Assembly: GCF_013408415.1 (NCBI RefSeq)
Contig: NZ_JACCAA010000001.1
Location: 1,674,001-1,738,000 of the forward strand
Source of the DNA: Nocardioides daedukensis
GTDB taxonomy: Bacteria; Actinomycetota; Actinomycetes; Propionibacteriales; Nocardioidaceae
Direction of reading: 5' to 3'
Length of the DNA stretch: 64,000 bases
The position numbers and the translations under genes were made by a program. Within the stretch, counting starts at the first letter, position 1, and every line of letters starts with the position of its first letter. The notes under the pieces are model-generated. The model did no database searches. It had not been told where the DNA came from and saw nothing but the letters and a program-made list of their open reading frames with translations. Shown in pieces: positions 43,132 to 51,704 of the stretch.

Positions 43132-44148
43132 TCAGCGCGGGCGCAGGGAGCGGATCAGCACCCCGAACGCGATCACTGCGGCCAGGCCGCCGAGCAGCCA
43201 CGGAAGCACTGCCGGACCGTCGAGGTCCTCGTTGCCTGCGGGATTCTGCTCGGAGGACGGGCCGGGGATCGGTGACTCCGAGTCGCTCGGAGACGACGAC
43301 GAAGACGGGGACGCGGACGGCACTGGGGTCGGCGCGGCTCCGCGAGCGACGCCGACCGCGGAGGCGATCTCGGCGGGCAGCTCGATCCGCAGGACCTCGC
43401 TGTTGACGCCCTCACTGCTCAACCACACCTCGCCCGACGGCGTGACCGCGATGCCCTCTCCCTGGGTCTGCACCGGCAGGTCGATCACGCCGACCTGCTT
43501 CATCGACGACGTCTCGAAGACGTAGGCGGCGCCGTAGTTCCTCAGGATGAAGTGCTTGCCGTCGCCGAAGAACGCCCCGTCCGTGATCAACGCGGGTGCC
43601 TTGGCGACGGGCGCGAAGACATTGCCCGAGGAGGACAGGGTGGCGGGCCCACGCAGCACCTCGCCGTCGACGACGTCCTTGGTCACGACATACATCTGCC
43701 CGGTCACCGGGTGCACCATCAAGGTCTCGGCGTCGGCCGGTCCACCCTTCCACGACACCGGGTGGCGTGAGGCAGCCGAACCGTCGAGGGGCACGTGCAC
43801 CACGCTCAGGTCGGAGCGCTTGGCCAGGTTGTCGCCGATGTCGCCGACCCACACCGCGCGCTCATCCTTCGCTGCCGGCGCGAGCGCCTCGACATCCACC
43901 GCGCTCCCACCGTAGGAGAGTGCTTCGGAGGATCCGTCGTCCGGCGAGACGACGAAGATCCGCGCCGAGTCACCCGAGTCGTTGACCGTCACCGCCACGT
44001 CGTCGAGGACGACCAGGCCGCTGGACTCGTTGATCTCCCTGTCCTGGAAGGTGAAGACGCTCTCGCCCTCGGGACCCGGATCGGCGACCGCCACACCCAC
44101 CACGAAGGGTGCGACGATCACGAGCGCGACCAGGCCCGAACGCATCAC
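43132..44148 (-). CDS. Secreted, C-terminally anchored protein with propeller-like repeats
   Basis: 338 residues from GTG 44148 (an ATG at 44145 follows); the start overlaps the methyltransferase stop. Signal peptide LVALVIVAPFVVGVAVADPG. The ectodomain has repeated strand patterns (INESSGLVVLDDVAVTVNDS, RAVWVGDIGDNLAKRSDLSV, GEGIAVTPSGEVWLSSEG), as in beta-propellers. A Ser/Pro-rich stalk (about 285-315) precedes a final membrane helix (LLGGLAAVIAFGVLI). Likely an extracytoplasmic sensor or binding protein; specificity is unknown. Confidence 0.78.
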   Translation of the reverse strand: MMRSGLVALVIVAPFVVGVAVADPGPEGESVFTFQDREINESSGLVVLDDVAVTVNDSGDSARIFVVSPDDGSSEALSYGGSAVDVEALAPAAKDERAVWVGDIGDNLAKRSDLSVVHVPLDGSAASRHPVSWKGGPADAETLMVHPVTGQMYVVTKDVVDGEVLRGPATLSSSGNVFAPVAKAPALITDGAFFGDGKHFILRNYGAAYVFETSSMKQVGVIDLPVQTQGEGIAVTPSGEVWLSSEGVNSEVLRIELPAEIASAVGVARGAAPTPVPSASPSSSSSPSDSESPIPGPSSEQNPAGNEDLDGPAVLPWLLGGLAAVIAFGVLIRSLRPR

Positions 44149-45359
44149 ACGTCCACGAGCTCGGCCAGCTTGGGCTGGACGGCCCACATCTCGACGAGCT
44201 CGTCATATTCCTTGCGCACGCTGCCGCCCTTCACCCGGCCACCGGTGCGCACGGAGCGGAGCAGGGTGTTGCGCGGGGTGTGCTGGCTCTCGACGAACTC
44301 CACGACGTCCACCTTGTAGCCCACCAGCCGCAGGATCGAGGCACGCAGCGCGTCGGTCAGCGTGTCCGCGAACCGCTCGCGCAGGATGCCGTGCCGGGTG
44401 AGCATCGAGTAGGGCGACGGCGTGGGGTTCTTGCGCAGCTGCACGGAGATGTCGTGGTGGCAGCAGGGCGCGGCCAGGACCAGCGAGGCCTCCCACTCCA
44501 CCGCGCGGGCCAGGGCCTCGTCGGTGGCGGTGTCGCAGGCATGCAGGGCGAGTACGACGTGCGGTTGCTGCTCCAGGGTGGCTGCGGCGATGGTGCCGAC
44601 CACGAAGTCGCATTCCTGGTCGATGCCCAGCTGCGCCGCCACGGCGGAGTTGTGGTCTGCCGACTGCTGCTTCACGTCGACACCGGTGACGTGCACCGGC
44701 AGCCCGCGCACGTGCGACAGGTAGCGGTGCGCGGCGAAGGTCAGGTAGGCGTTGCCGCAGCCGAGGTCGACGATGCGCAACGGGTCCTCGGCGGTCGGCT
44801 TGCGCAGGGCACCCGCGGAGAAGGCGTCGGTGATCGACGAGTCGAGCAGTCGCAGGAACTCCTCGACCTGGCGATACTTCGCCTGCCTGGTCGGCTTGAT
44901 CCGGCCCTGTGCGTCCGAGATGCCCAGCGCCACCAGCACCGGGTCGTCCTCGGGGAGCAGCCGCTGCTTGGCCTTGTCGTGCTCCCGCTCGACCTCGACC
45001 TCGTCGGCGCGGGCGGTGGTGTGCACCATCGCCTCGAGCTTCTTGGTCACCCGGACCTGGTGCTGTTCGGTGGTGGTCTCGACGTGCCAGTTGGCGAACG
45101 GGATGTCGAGCAGGTCGTCGACCGCGTCGCGGGCGGCGTCGCCGGCCGCGTGGTTCGAGGTGTGCGCCTGGGTGTCGTCGTAGGCGACGACCTGCAGGTG
45201 ACGGCCGGCCTTGAGGTCGACGTAGCGCAGCTCGACCCGCTTCCACTTCGGCGTCTCCCCGCGCTGGCGTCCAGAGCCGACCGCGCGCACCAGGGTGGTC
45301 TCGTCGAGGATCAGCGCGCGCATCTTCGCGAGCGCCCGGAGCAGAGGTTCGGCAGCCAT
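44145..45359 (-). CDS. Class I SAM-dependent methyltransferase
   Basis: 404 residues. The N-terminal part is of unknown role. The methyltransferase fold starts at about residue 190 with motif I IVDLGCGNAYLTFAAHRYL, then VTGVDVKQQSADH, VVLALHACDTATDEALARA and LVLAAPCCHHDIS. The A-P-C-C-H motif resembles the methyltransferase domain 32 / Trm13-like group, which would suggest an RNA substrate, but that is inference. Preceded by a 28-residue membrane peptide gene. Confidence 0.85.
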   Translation of the reverse strand: MAAEPLLRALAKMRALILDETTLVRAVGSGRQRGETPKWKRVELRYVDLKAGRHLQVVAYDDTQAHTSNHAAGDAARDAVDDLLDIPFANWHVETTTEQHQVRVTKKLEAMVHTTARADEVEVEREHDKAKQRLLPEDDPVLVALGISDAQGRIKPTRQAKYRQVEEFLRLLDSSITDAFSAGALRKPTAEDPLRIVDLGCGNAYLTFAAHRYLSHVRGLPVHVTGVDVKQQSADHNSAVAAQLGIDQECDFVVGTIAAATLEQQPHVVLALHACDTATDEALARAVEWEASLVLAAPCCHHDISVQLRKNPTPSPYSMLTRHGILRERFADTLTDALRASILRLVGYKVDVVEFVESQHTPRNTLLRSVRTGGRVKGGSVRKEYDELVEMWAVQPKLAELVDV

Positions 45360-45372
45360 CAGATCAGCCCGG

Positions 45373-45459
45373 TCACTTCACGAGAGCTGCGACGACGACC
45401 ACGACCAGGAGCCCGATCAGTGCCGCAGGGATGATGACGCGTCGGACACGGGGATTCAT
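45373..45459 (-). CDS. 28-residue single-helix membrane peptide
   Basis: Short frame MNPRVRRVIIPAALIGLL, then seven hydrophobic residues and a final K: a basic N-terminus followed by one membrane helix. It ends 13 nt before the methyltransferase start. The arrangement looks like a real small protein, but with no homology check it stays tentative. Confidence 0.45.
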   Translation of the reverse strand: MNPRVRRVIIPAALIGLLVVVVVAALVK

Positions 45460-45555
45460 GCCTCGATCCTATCCGCGGTGCGGGTGGTGGGCCGATTCCC
45501 GACGCAGTCAGGCGCTCGCGTGGGCGTCGCCGTGGTCTGCACGGTCGGGTGCTCG

Positions 45556-48402
45556 TCAGTGCGGCGGCAGGTGTGAGGCCAGCAGCTGTGCCAGGTGCAT
45601 CGCTGGCACGTCGGCCAGGTCGTCGAGCTGGATCCGGCAGGACATCCCGTCGGCCAGCACCACCGCGCCGGGTGGGGCCTGGCGAACGGCGGGCAGCAAG
45701 GCGTGCGAGGCGATCGCGACGGAGACCTCGTAGTGCCCCTTCTCCACCCCGAAGTTCCCGGCCAGGCCACAGCAGCCGCCGACCCTGGTCACCGAGGCAC
45801 CGGCGCGGCGAAGGAGCGCCTCGTCGGTCTCCCAGCCCAGCACCGAGGAGTGGTGGCAGTGCGGTTGGGCCACGATCGAGACACCGGAGAGGTCGGGCGG
45901 GGTCCACGTGGGCAATGAAGCCAGGAACTCGGCCAGGGTCAGCATCCGCGACCCGACCGCGCCCGCCTCCGGGACGAGCTCGGCAGCATCCGAGCGCATG
46001 GAGGCCAGGCACGAGGGCTCCAGGCCGATCACCGGCACGCCGGAGTCGACGTACGGCGTCAAGGTGTCCACGGTGCGGCGCACGATCCGTCGCGCCGCAC
46101 TCAGCTGGCCGGTGGTGATCCAGGTCAGCGCGCAGCAGGCCGACTCGTCGATCACCCGGACCCGCAGGCCGGCCGCCTCGAGCACGGCGATCGCAGCCAT
46201 CCCGGTCTCCGGGGCGAAGTGGTCGGTGAAGGAGTCGGCCCACAGCCACACGTCCGGTACGTCGTGCGCCGTCGTTGCTGCGCCAGTCGTGGGGCCAGTC
46301 GCTGCGCCAGTCGTGGGGCCAGTCGCTGTTCCCGTCGTGGGGCCGGTCACTGCGGCCGCAGCCTGACGGCGCAGGGTCCGCGAGGCGAACTTCGGCAGCC
46401 CCCGTCGCTGATCGATCCCCGCCGCCGCCTTGGCCAACCGGGCCAGCGGTCCCGCCCGCAGTGCGAGGTTCGCCGCCGGAGCCATCCGTGCCGTGAGCCG
46501 TGCCCACCGGGGCAGCTGGCCCAGCGCATAGTGGGCACGCGGACGCAGCTTGCCGCGATATCGGGCCTGGAGCGCTTCGGACTTGTAGGTCGCCATGTCC
46601 ACGCCGGTGGGGCAGTCGCGCGAGCAGCCCTTGCAGGACAGACAGAGGTCGAGCGCCTCGCCGACCGCCGGGTCCGACAGGCCGTCGACCAGGGACCCGT
46701 CCAGGGCCTCCTGCAGCACCCGCGCGCGGCCACGGGTCGAGTCCTTCTCCTCCCGCGTCGCCAGGTAGGACGGACACATCACCCCACCGGTCCCGGTGTT
46801 GTCGGCGATGCACTTGCCCACGCCCGTGCACCGGTGCACCGCGGTGGCCAGCGAGCCGCCGTCGTGTGCCAGCGCCAGCAGCGGTCGCACCCGTGCCACC
46901 GGTCGGGCGGCCCGCAGGGAGGCATCCACCGGATCCGGGTCGACGAGCACCCCCGGGTTCAGCAGACCGGGCGGATCACAGATCGCCTTCGCCGCACGGA
47001 ACAGGGCCAGCGACTGCTCGTCATACATCGTCGGAAGCAGCTCCGAGCGCGCCCGCCCGTCCCCGTGCTCGCCCGACAACGAGCCGCCGTGCGAGGCCAG
47101 GGCCGAGGCCGCGTCGGCGAGGAACGCCCGGAAGCGTGCCCCGCCGTCGTCGAACTCGAAGTCGATCCGCACGTGCACGCAGCCGTCCCCGAAGTGGCCG
47201 TAGGGCACCCCGTCCAGGCCGTGCTCGACCAGCAGCGCGTCGAAGTCGCGCAGCCAGGCGCCCAGGCGCTCGGGTGGGACCGCGGCGTCCTCCCAGCCGG
47301 AGTACGCCGGACGGGTCAGGCTCCGGGCCGCGAGACCAGCACCGTCCTCACGGATCCGCCACAGCGCGGCCTGCTCCCCACGATCGGTGACGATGCGGGA
47401 CTCGAGCGCACCGGCGGCGGCCGCCACGCGGGTGGCCATCGCCGTGGCCTCGGACGCCGAGGAGGCGCCGACCTCGACGAAGAGCCATCCGGCACCGCGC
47501 GGCAGCTCGGGCACCGCGCCACCGGCGGCCCGGACCACGTCGACGATCCGGGCATCGAGCCCCTCGCAGGCGATCAGCGGTCCCGCGGCCAGTACGCCGG
47601 GCACGGCATCGGCAGCGTCGACCATCGAGGGATAGCCGAGCGCCACGAGGACGGTCGCAGCAGGGTCCTCGACCAGCTCGACGGTGGCTTCCAGCACCAC
47701 GGCAAGGGTCCCCTCGGAGCCGACCAGGAACCGATCGAGTCGCCTGCCGTTCTCGGGGAGCAGGTGCTCGAAGGAATAGCCGCTGACCTGACGGGTGAAC
47801 CGGCCGAACGAGGTGCGCACATGCCCCAGCGAGGCATCGGTCAGCGCGGCCAGCGCATCCCCGGCCACCGAGCGAGCGCCGGTGGAGAGCTCCTCCCCCG
47901 TCCCGAGGACCACGTCCAGGCCGGCCACGTTGTCGGCGGTCCGGCCATAGCCCAGTGCCCGCGACCCGCAGGCGTTGTTGCCGATCATCCCGCCGATCGT
48001 GCAGCGGGTGTGGGTCGACGGGTCCGGTCCGAACCGCAGCCCGGAACCGGCCAGCTCGCGCTGCAGCACGGCATGCACCACACCCGGCTGGACCACCGCG
48101 GTCCTGGCCTCCACGTCGACCGACAGCACCCGGTTGAGGTGGCGTGCGGTGTCGAGCACCAGGCCCGGACCGACCGCGTTGCCCGCGATCGACGTACCGG
48201 CTCCGCGCATGGTGACCGGCACCGACAGCGAGCGCGCGACCGAGACCGCGGCGAGCAGCTCCTCGCGGGTGCGCGGCCGGGCGACGGCGGCCGGGACCAG
48301 GCGATAGAGGGAGGCATCCGAGGAATACAGGGCCCGGTCGAGCGTGGTCGACGAGGCGTCGGGCACCCCGGCACGGTGCAGGGCCGCAACCAGATCGTCC
48401 AT
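45556..48402 (-). CDS. FAD/4Fe-4S 2-hydroxyacid dehydrogenase (D-2-hydroxyglutarate/D-lactate type)
   Basis: 948 residues from ATG 48402, sharing a base with the upstream stop. FAD-binding PCMH domain: VPVTMRGAGTSIAGNAVGPG, IGGMIGNNACGSRALGYGRT. FAD-oxidase C-terminal domain with SGEHGDGRARSELL. Ferredoxin-like motifs HRCTGVGKC and CLSCKGCSRDCPTGVD, and a CCG-type domain (GGCCGLAGNFGVEKGHYEVS). This is the domain order of E. coli YdiJ (D-2-hydroxyglutarate dehydrogenase) and related D-lactate dehydrogenases. A TGPTTG(A/T)A triplet repeat sits in the linker. The operon partner supports the 2-hydroxyglutarate role. Confidence 0.9.
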   Translation of the reverse strand: MDDLVAALHRAGVPDASSTTLDRALYSSDASLYRLVPAAVARPRTREELLAAVSVARSLSVPVTMRGAGTSIAGNAVGPGLVLDTARHLNRVLSVDVEARTAVVQPGVVHAVLQRELAGSGLRFGPDPSTHTRCTIGGMIGNNACGSRALGYGRTADNVAGLDVVLGTGEELSTGARSVAGDALAALTDASLGHVRTSFGRFTRQVSGYSFEHLLPENGRRLDRFLVGSEGTLAVVLEATVELVEDPAATVLVALGYPSMVDAADAVPGVLAAGPLIACEGLDARIVDVVRAAGGAVPELPRGAGWLFVEVGASSASEATAMATRVAAAAGALESRIVTDRGEQAALWRIREDGAGLAARSLTRPAYSGWEDAAVPPERLGAWLRDFDALLVEHGLDGVPYGHFGDGCVHVRIDFEFDDGGARFRAFLADAASALASHGGSLSGEHGDGRARSELLPTMYDEQSLALFRAAKAICDPPGLLNPGVLVDPDPVDASLRAARPVARVRPLLALAHDGGSLATAVHRCTGVGKCIADNTGTGGVMCPSYLATREEKDSTRGRARVLQEALDGSLVDGLSDPAVGEALDLCLSCKGCSRDCPTGVDMATYKSEALQARYRGKLRPRAHYALGQLPRWARLTARMAPAANLALRAGPLARLAKAAAGIDQRRGLPKFASRTLRRQAAAAVTGPTTGTATGPTTGAATGPTTGAATTAHDVPDVWLWADSFTDHFAPETGMAAIAVLEAAGLRVRVIDESACCALTWITTGQLSAARRIVRRTVDTLTPYVDSGVPVIGLEPSCLASMRSDAAELVPEAGAVGSRMLTLAEFLASLPTWTPPDLSGVSIVAQPHCHHSSVLGWETDEALLRRAGASVTRVGGCCGLAGNFGVEKGHYEVSVAIASHALLPAVRQAPPGAVVLADGMSCRIQLDDLADVPAMHLAQLLASHLPPH
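46270..46350. repeat. Short tandem repeat coding a TGPTTGxA linker
   Basis: Three copies of a roughly 24-bp unit (GTCGTGGGGCCAGTCGCTGC and variants) encode TGPTTG followed by T or A and A. They lie between the ferredoxin and CCG domains of the dehydrogenase. Such in-frame repeats can change copy number and linker length. Confidence 0.7.
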
Positions 48403-48908
48403 CACGTCACGTCCCGTGGGGTGCGATAGCGCCGGGTGGTCAGGTGGACGCAGGCGCCGAGGACGCCGAGGAGATAGATCCCCAGCGCGAGCCAGATCCA
48501 CGGCGTCATCGACGGTTCCTCATCGCGAGCGACCCCGAGGGTGATCAGCTCCACGACGATCAGCAGCAGCATCGTCGCGGCACCGAACCCGTAGAGGTCG
48601 ACGCTCAGGCGCCGGCGCAGCTCGACCGTCCGCTCGGGGGTCGCGAGCCACCACTTCTTGTCGCGTTCATTGATGTTGAGCAGGGTCTCCGGCGCGCGCG
48701 GGACCCAGGTCGCCAACGCCCAGAAGAGCAGGGCCATGCCGGCCCCGACCAGGGCCATCGTGAGCACCGCCTCGGGGCGCGAACCCCAGCGATCGACCTC
48801 GCCGGACCCGGAGAAGTGCAACGGCACCCGCTCGGGCAGCACGAACCAACCGACCGTGCAGACGCTCGCGTGTGCGAGCACGGTCGCCCAGAAAGTCACC
48901 CGGGCCAT
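48402..48908 (-). CDS. DUF1648-like membrane protein
   Basis: 168 residues from ATG 48908 (TGATG with the upstream stop). It starts ATVLAHASVCTVGWFVLPER, VPLHFSGSGEVDRWGSRPEA, the motif VP-x-H-F-x-x-x-G-x-x-D-x-W-G of DUF1648 proteins, followed by further helices. Four membrane segments in total. Role unknown; it sits between two metabolic genes. Confidence 0.8.
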   Translation of the reverse strand: MARVTFWATVLAHASVCTVGWFVLPERVPLHFSGSGEVDRWGSRPEAVLTMALVGAGMALLFWALATWVPRAPETLLNINERDKKWWLATPERTVELRRRLSVDLYGFGAATMLLLIVVELITLGVARDEEPSMTPWIWLALGIYLLGVLGACVHLTTRRYRTPRDVT

Positions 48909-49399
48909 CAGCGCCTGCCTGCAGGGCGATAGCGGGAGGTGAACATCCACACGAGCCAGGTCAGCGTCCCCAGCGCGAAGCCGAGCACGGCCACCACGCC
49001 GAGCCGACCCAGACCCCTGCCCGCGTCCTCGCCGGCACGCGCCGCGGCCACCACGAGCAGGGAGAGCAGCGACATCGTGCAGATCCCGAAGAACGCCACG
49101 TCCGTGGCGATCATCCGGCGGAACCTGGCTTCGTTCTGCGGCCGGATCCAGTGGTCGCGATAGGGCAGACCGAGCCGATCGCCGCCGCGTGCCGGGACCA
49201 CCCGGACCAGCACCTCGAACACGACGGCAAGCAGCAGACCGATGATCAGCATGCTGATCATCACGACCGACTTCGCCCGCAACATCGTGGGATCGCCGTC
49301 CGCATCGAAACGGACCGGCACCTGGTCGGGCAGCATCGTCGAGCCGACGATCAGGCAGACAAGATAGACCGCCACACTGAGCCGGAAGAGCCAGATCAC
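48908..49399 (-). CDS. DUF1648-like membrane protein, paralogue
   Basis: 163 residues from GTG 49399 (GTGA with the upstream stop; a TTG one codon earlier is possible). VGSTMLPDQVPVRFDADGDP carries the DUF1648-like VP-x-x-F-x-x-x-G pattern; four membrane helices. It is a diverged sister of the next gene, and the pair may form a heteromeric complex. Confidence 0.78.
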   Translation of the reverse strand: MIWLFRLSVAVYLVCLIVGSTMLPDQVPVRFDADGDPTMLRAKSVVMISMLIIGLLLAVVFEVLVRVVPARGGDRLGLPYRDHWIRPQNEARFRRMIATDVAFFGICTMSLLSLLVVAAARAGEDAGRGLGRLGVVAVLGFALGTLTWLVWMFTSRYRPAGRR

Positions 49400-50661
49400 C
49401 AATGCTCCAGCGACCCGCGGAAGACGCTGGCCAGGTCATCGCCGGTCACCTCTCGCGGCGCGGTGGCCAGCAGCCGCTGCTGCTTGAGGGCACCGTCGAC
49501 CAGGTCGTCGACGTCCCCCTCGCCATAGCCGACCTCGGCCAGGCCGTTGGGGATGCCGATGTCCCGCATGAGTGCGGAGAGTACGTCGGGGAGCAGCGCC
49601 GGCGAGTCGGCTGCCGACGAGGTGGGATCGAGCAACCGGGCAGCGCGCAGGTGCCGTTGTGGGGCGGCCTCGAAGGTGAGCCGGAATGCCTCGGGCGCGG
49701 TCAGCGAGACGGCCATCCCGTGCGGCACGATCGGTTCGTCCTGGGGATAGCCGTCGGGGCGATAGTCACGGACCCGACCGGCGATCGGATAGGCGCAGGC
49801 GTGCGGGATGTGCACGCCGGCATTGCCGAAGCCCATCCCGGCGAAGGTCGCGGCCAGGGCCATCTCCTCGCGGGCGGCCAGGTCGCCGCCGTCACGTACG
49901 GCGGCGCGGAAGGAGCCGGCGAGCAGCGACATCGCCTTCTCCGACCACATGTCTGCGATCGGGTTCGCGCCACAATAGGGAACCCGCTCGGCGGCCTGCT
50001 TGGCCGGGAAGTCGGCGTACCACTTGGCGGTGTAGCTCTCCAGCGCGTGGCACAGGATGTCCATCCCGGCGGCGGCGGTGACCATCGCCGGCTGGGTGAC
50101 GGTGAGGGCAGGGTCGATGACGGCCATCGTCGGGCGCAGGCGCGGGTGGCTGATCCCGGTCTTCACCTTGAGCGACAGCACGTCCAGCACGCAGATGGTG
50201 GTGCTCTCGCTGCCGGTGCCGGTGGTGGTCGGGACAGCGATCAGCGGCTTGAGCGGGTGCGTCGGCGCCAGCGCTCGACCGACCGGGGCGTTGATGTAGT
50301 CCATCAGCTCGCCCTCGTTGGTGCCGAGCAGGTTCACCGCCTTCGCCGTGTCGATCGCGGACCCGCCACCGACCGCGACGTAGGCATCGAAGGGCCCCTC
50401 GCTGCGGCCGAACTCCACCGCTCCCGCCAGGCTCTCGTCGGTCGGCTCGACGTGGGCGTCCTCGAAGACGACCACCTCGATGCCGGTGGCCGCGATCTGC
50501 TCGGCGATCCGTGCCGGGTGGCCGGTCGCGGCGACGCCGGGATCGGTCACCAGGAGCACGCGACGGGCGTCCAGCTGGCCCAGGTCGTGGCCGATCTCTG
50601 CTGAGGCACCGGTGCCGAACTTGAGCCCCGGAGCGCCGTAGGTGAAGACGGTCTCGGTCAT
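49396..50661 (-). CDS. Iron-containing alcohol dehydrogenase, hydroxyacid-oxoacid transhydrogenase type
   Basis: 421 residues from ATG 50661. Fe-ADH motifs: YVAVGGGSAIDTAKAVNLL, PTTTGTGSESTTICV, and metal ligands in GMDILCHALESYTAKWY, HIPHACAYPIAGRV and VPHGMAVSLTAPE. The sequence resembles ADHFE1-type hydroxyacid-oxoacid transhydrogenase, which converts 4-hydroxybutyrate plus 2-oxoglutarate to succinic semialdehyde plus D-2-hydroxyglutarate. The downstream FAD/Fe-S dehydrogenase would then regenerate 2-oxoglutarate. First gene of the coupled operon. Confidence 0.88.
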   Translation of the reverse strand: MTETVFTYGAPGLKFGTGASAEIGHDLGQLDARRVLLVTDPGVAATGHPARIAEQIAATGIEVVVFEDAHVEPTDESLAGAVEFGRSEGPFDAYVAVGGGSAIDTAKAVNLLGTNEGELMDYINAPVGRALAPTHPLKPLIAVPTTTGTGSESTTICVLDVLSLKVKTGISHPRLRPTMAVIDPALTVTQPAMVTAAAGMDILCHALESYTAKWYADFPAKQAAERVPYCGANPIADMWSEKAMSLLAGSFRAAVRDGGDLAAREEMALAATFAGMGFGNAGVHIPHACAYPIAGRVRDYRPDGYPQDEPIVPHGMAVSLTAPEAFRLTFEAAPQRHLRAARLLDPTSSAADSPALLPDVLSALMRDIGIPNGLAEVGYGEGDVDDLVDGALKQQRLLATAPREVTGDDLASVFRGSLEHW

Positions 50662-50743
50662 GGAGACCAACCTAGTCGCTGCCGACGGGGATCGGGGTGA
50701 CCCGGGGTGCCGCGCTGGGCCATCGTGGGCAAGGCCCGGGGCC

Positions 50744-51616
50744 TCAGCGGGTCAGGGCGTGCCGGACGACGTCGAGCACCTCGAGGCGGCCGGCCTCGAT
50801 GTCCGCGATCGGCACCCACGCGACCTCGTCGGTGGTCCCGTCGACCTCGACCACGCGCGGTACGGCGCCGTCGGCAACGGTGGCGGCGAAGATCAGATGG
50901 ACCCCGTGGAAGTCCTCGTGCCGCCCGCTCGGGGCGGTGCCGGTGAAGTGGACGTCGTGCACGTCGAGCACCTCCCCGGGCACGCACTCGAGGCCGCACT
51001 CCTCGGCGACCTCTCGCACCAGCGCGCGGGCGGGCTTCTCGCCGTGGTCGACGCCGCCGCCGGGCAGAGTCCACGAGCCGGCATGGTGCCCGAGCGCCGA
51101 GATCCGGGTGAGCAGCAGCGACTGCTCCCGACGGATCACCGCATAGGCGGCCAACCGTTGCCGCTCGAACGGCCGGTGGTCGGCCAGGGCCTCACGGACC
51201 AGGGCGGTGACCGGGATGGACGCGTTGAGCACGTCGGCCAGCGGCAGCCAGGCCGCCTCGACCGTCGAGCCGTCGACCTCGACCACACGCGGTTCGGGGG
51301 CATCCTTGGGGACCCAGCCGTCATAGACGATCCGCAGTGCGTGATAGTCCGCCAGCCGCTCGCCGTGGGTGGCCTTGGGGTTGTGCAGCGAATAGACGCG
51401 AGCCTGCTCGGAGACCACCGCGTCGAGTCCGGTCTCCTCGTGGATCTCGCGGATCACCGCCTCGCGGGGGTCCTCCCCGTGGTCGAGTCCCCCACCGGGG
51501 AGCGTCCAGAGCGGGGTGCGGGAGATGCGCGGGGCCAACCGGGAGAGCAGGATGCGGTCGCCACGAATGATCACGGCGTATGCCGCGACCCGCTGGCGTT
51601 TCGGTAGTCGACCCAT
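50744..51616 (-). CDS. Tandem double-Nudix hydrolase
   Basis: 290 residues with two Nudix domains of about 145 residues each. Box 1: GGGLDHGEDPREAVIREIHE, then ETGL. Box 2: GGGVDHGEKPARALVREVAE, then ECGL. Both keep the RExxEE core, so both may be catalytic. The domains share the motifs AAYAVI, VVEVDG and W-x-P, which points to internal duplication. Substrate unknown (NDP-x). Confidence 0.92.
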   Translation of the reverse strand: MGRLPKRQRVAAYAVIIRGDRILLSRLAPRISRTPLWTLPGGGLDHGEDPREAVIREIHEETGLDAVVSEQARVYSLHNPKATHGERLADYHALRIVYDGWVPKDAPEPRVVEVDGSTVEAAWLPLADVLNASIPVTALVREALADHRPFERQRLAAYAVIRREQSLLLTRISALGHHAGSWTLPGGGVDHGEKPARALVREVAEECGLECVPGEVLDVHDVHFTGTAPSGRHEDFHGVHLIFAATVADGAVPRVVEVDGTTDEVAWVPIADIEAGRLEVLDVVRHALTR

Positions 51617-51704
51617 GTGGCCAGAGTGTATGACGCGTCACCCGAGAGGCGGGGCGGGTGCCGCTCGAGTTGCGATCGATGCTCACTTCGCTACGGTGGA
51701 TCGA

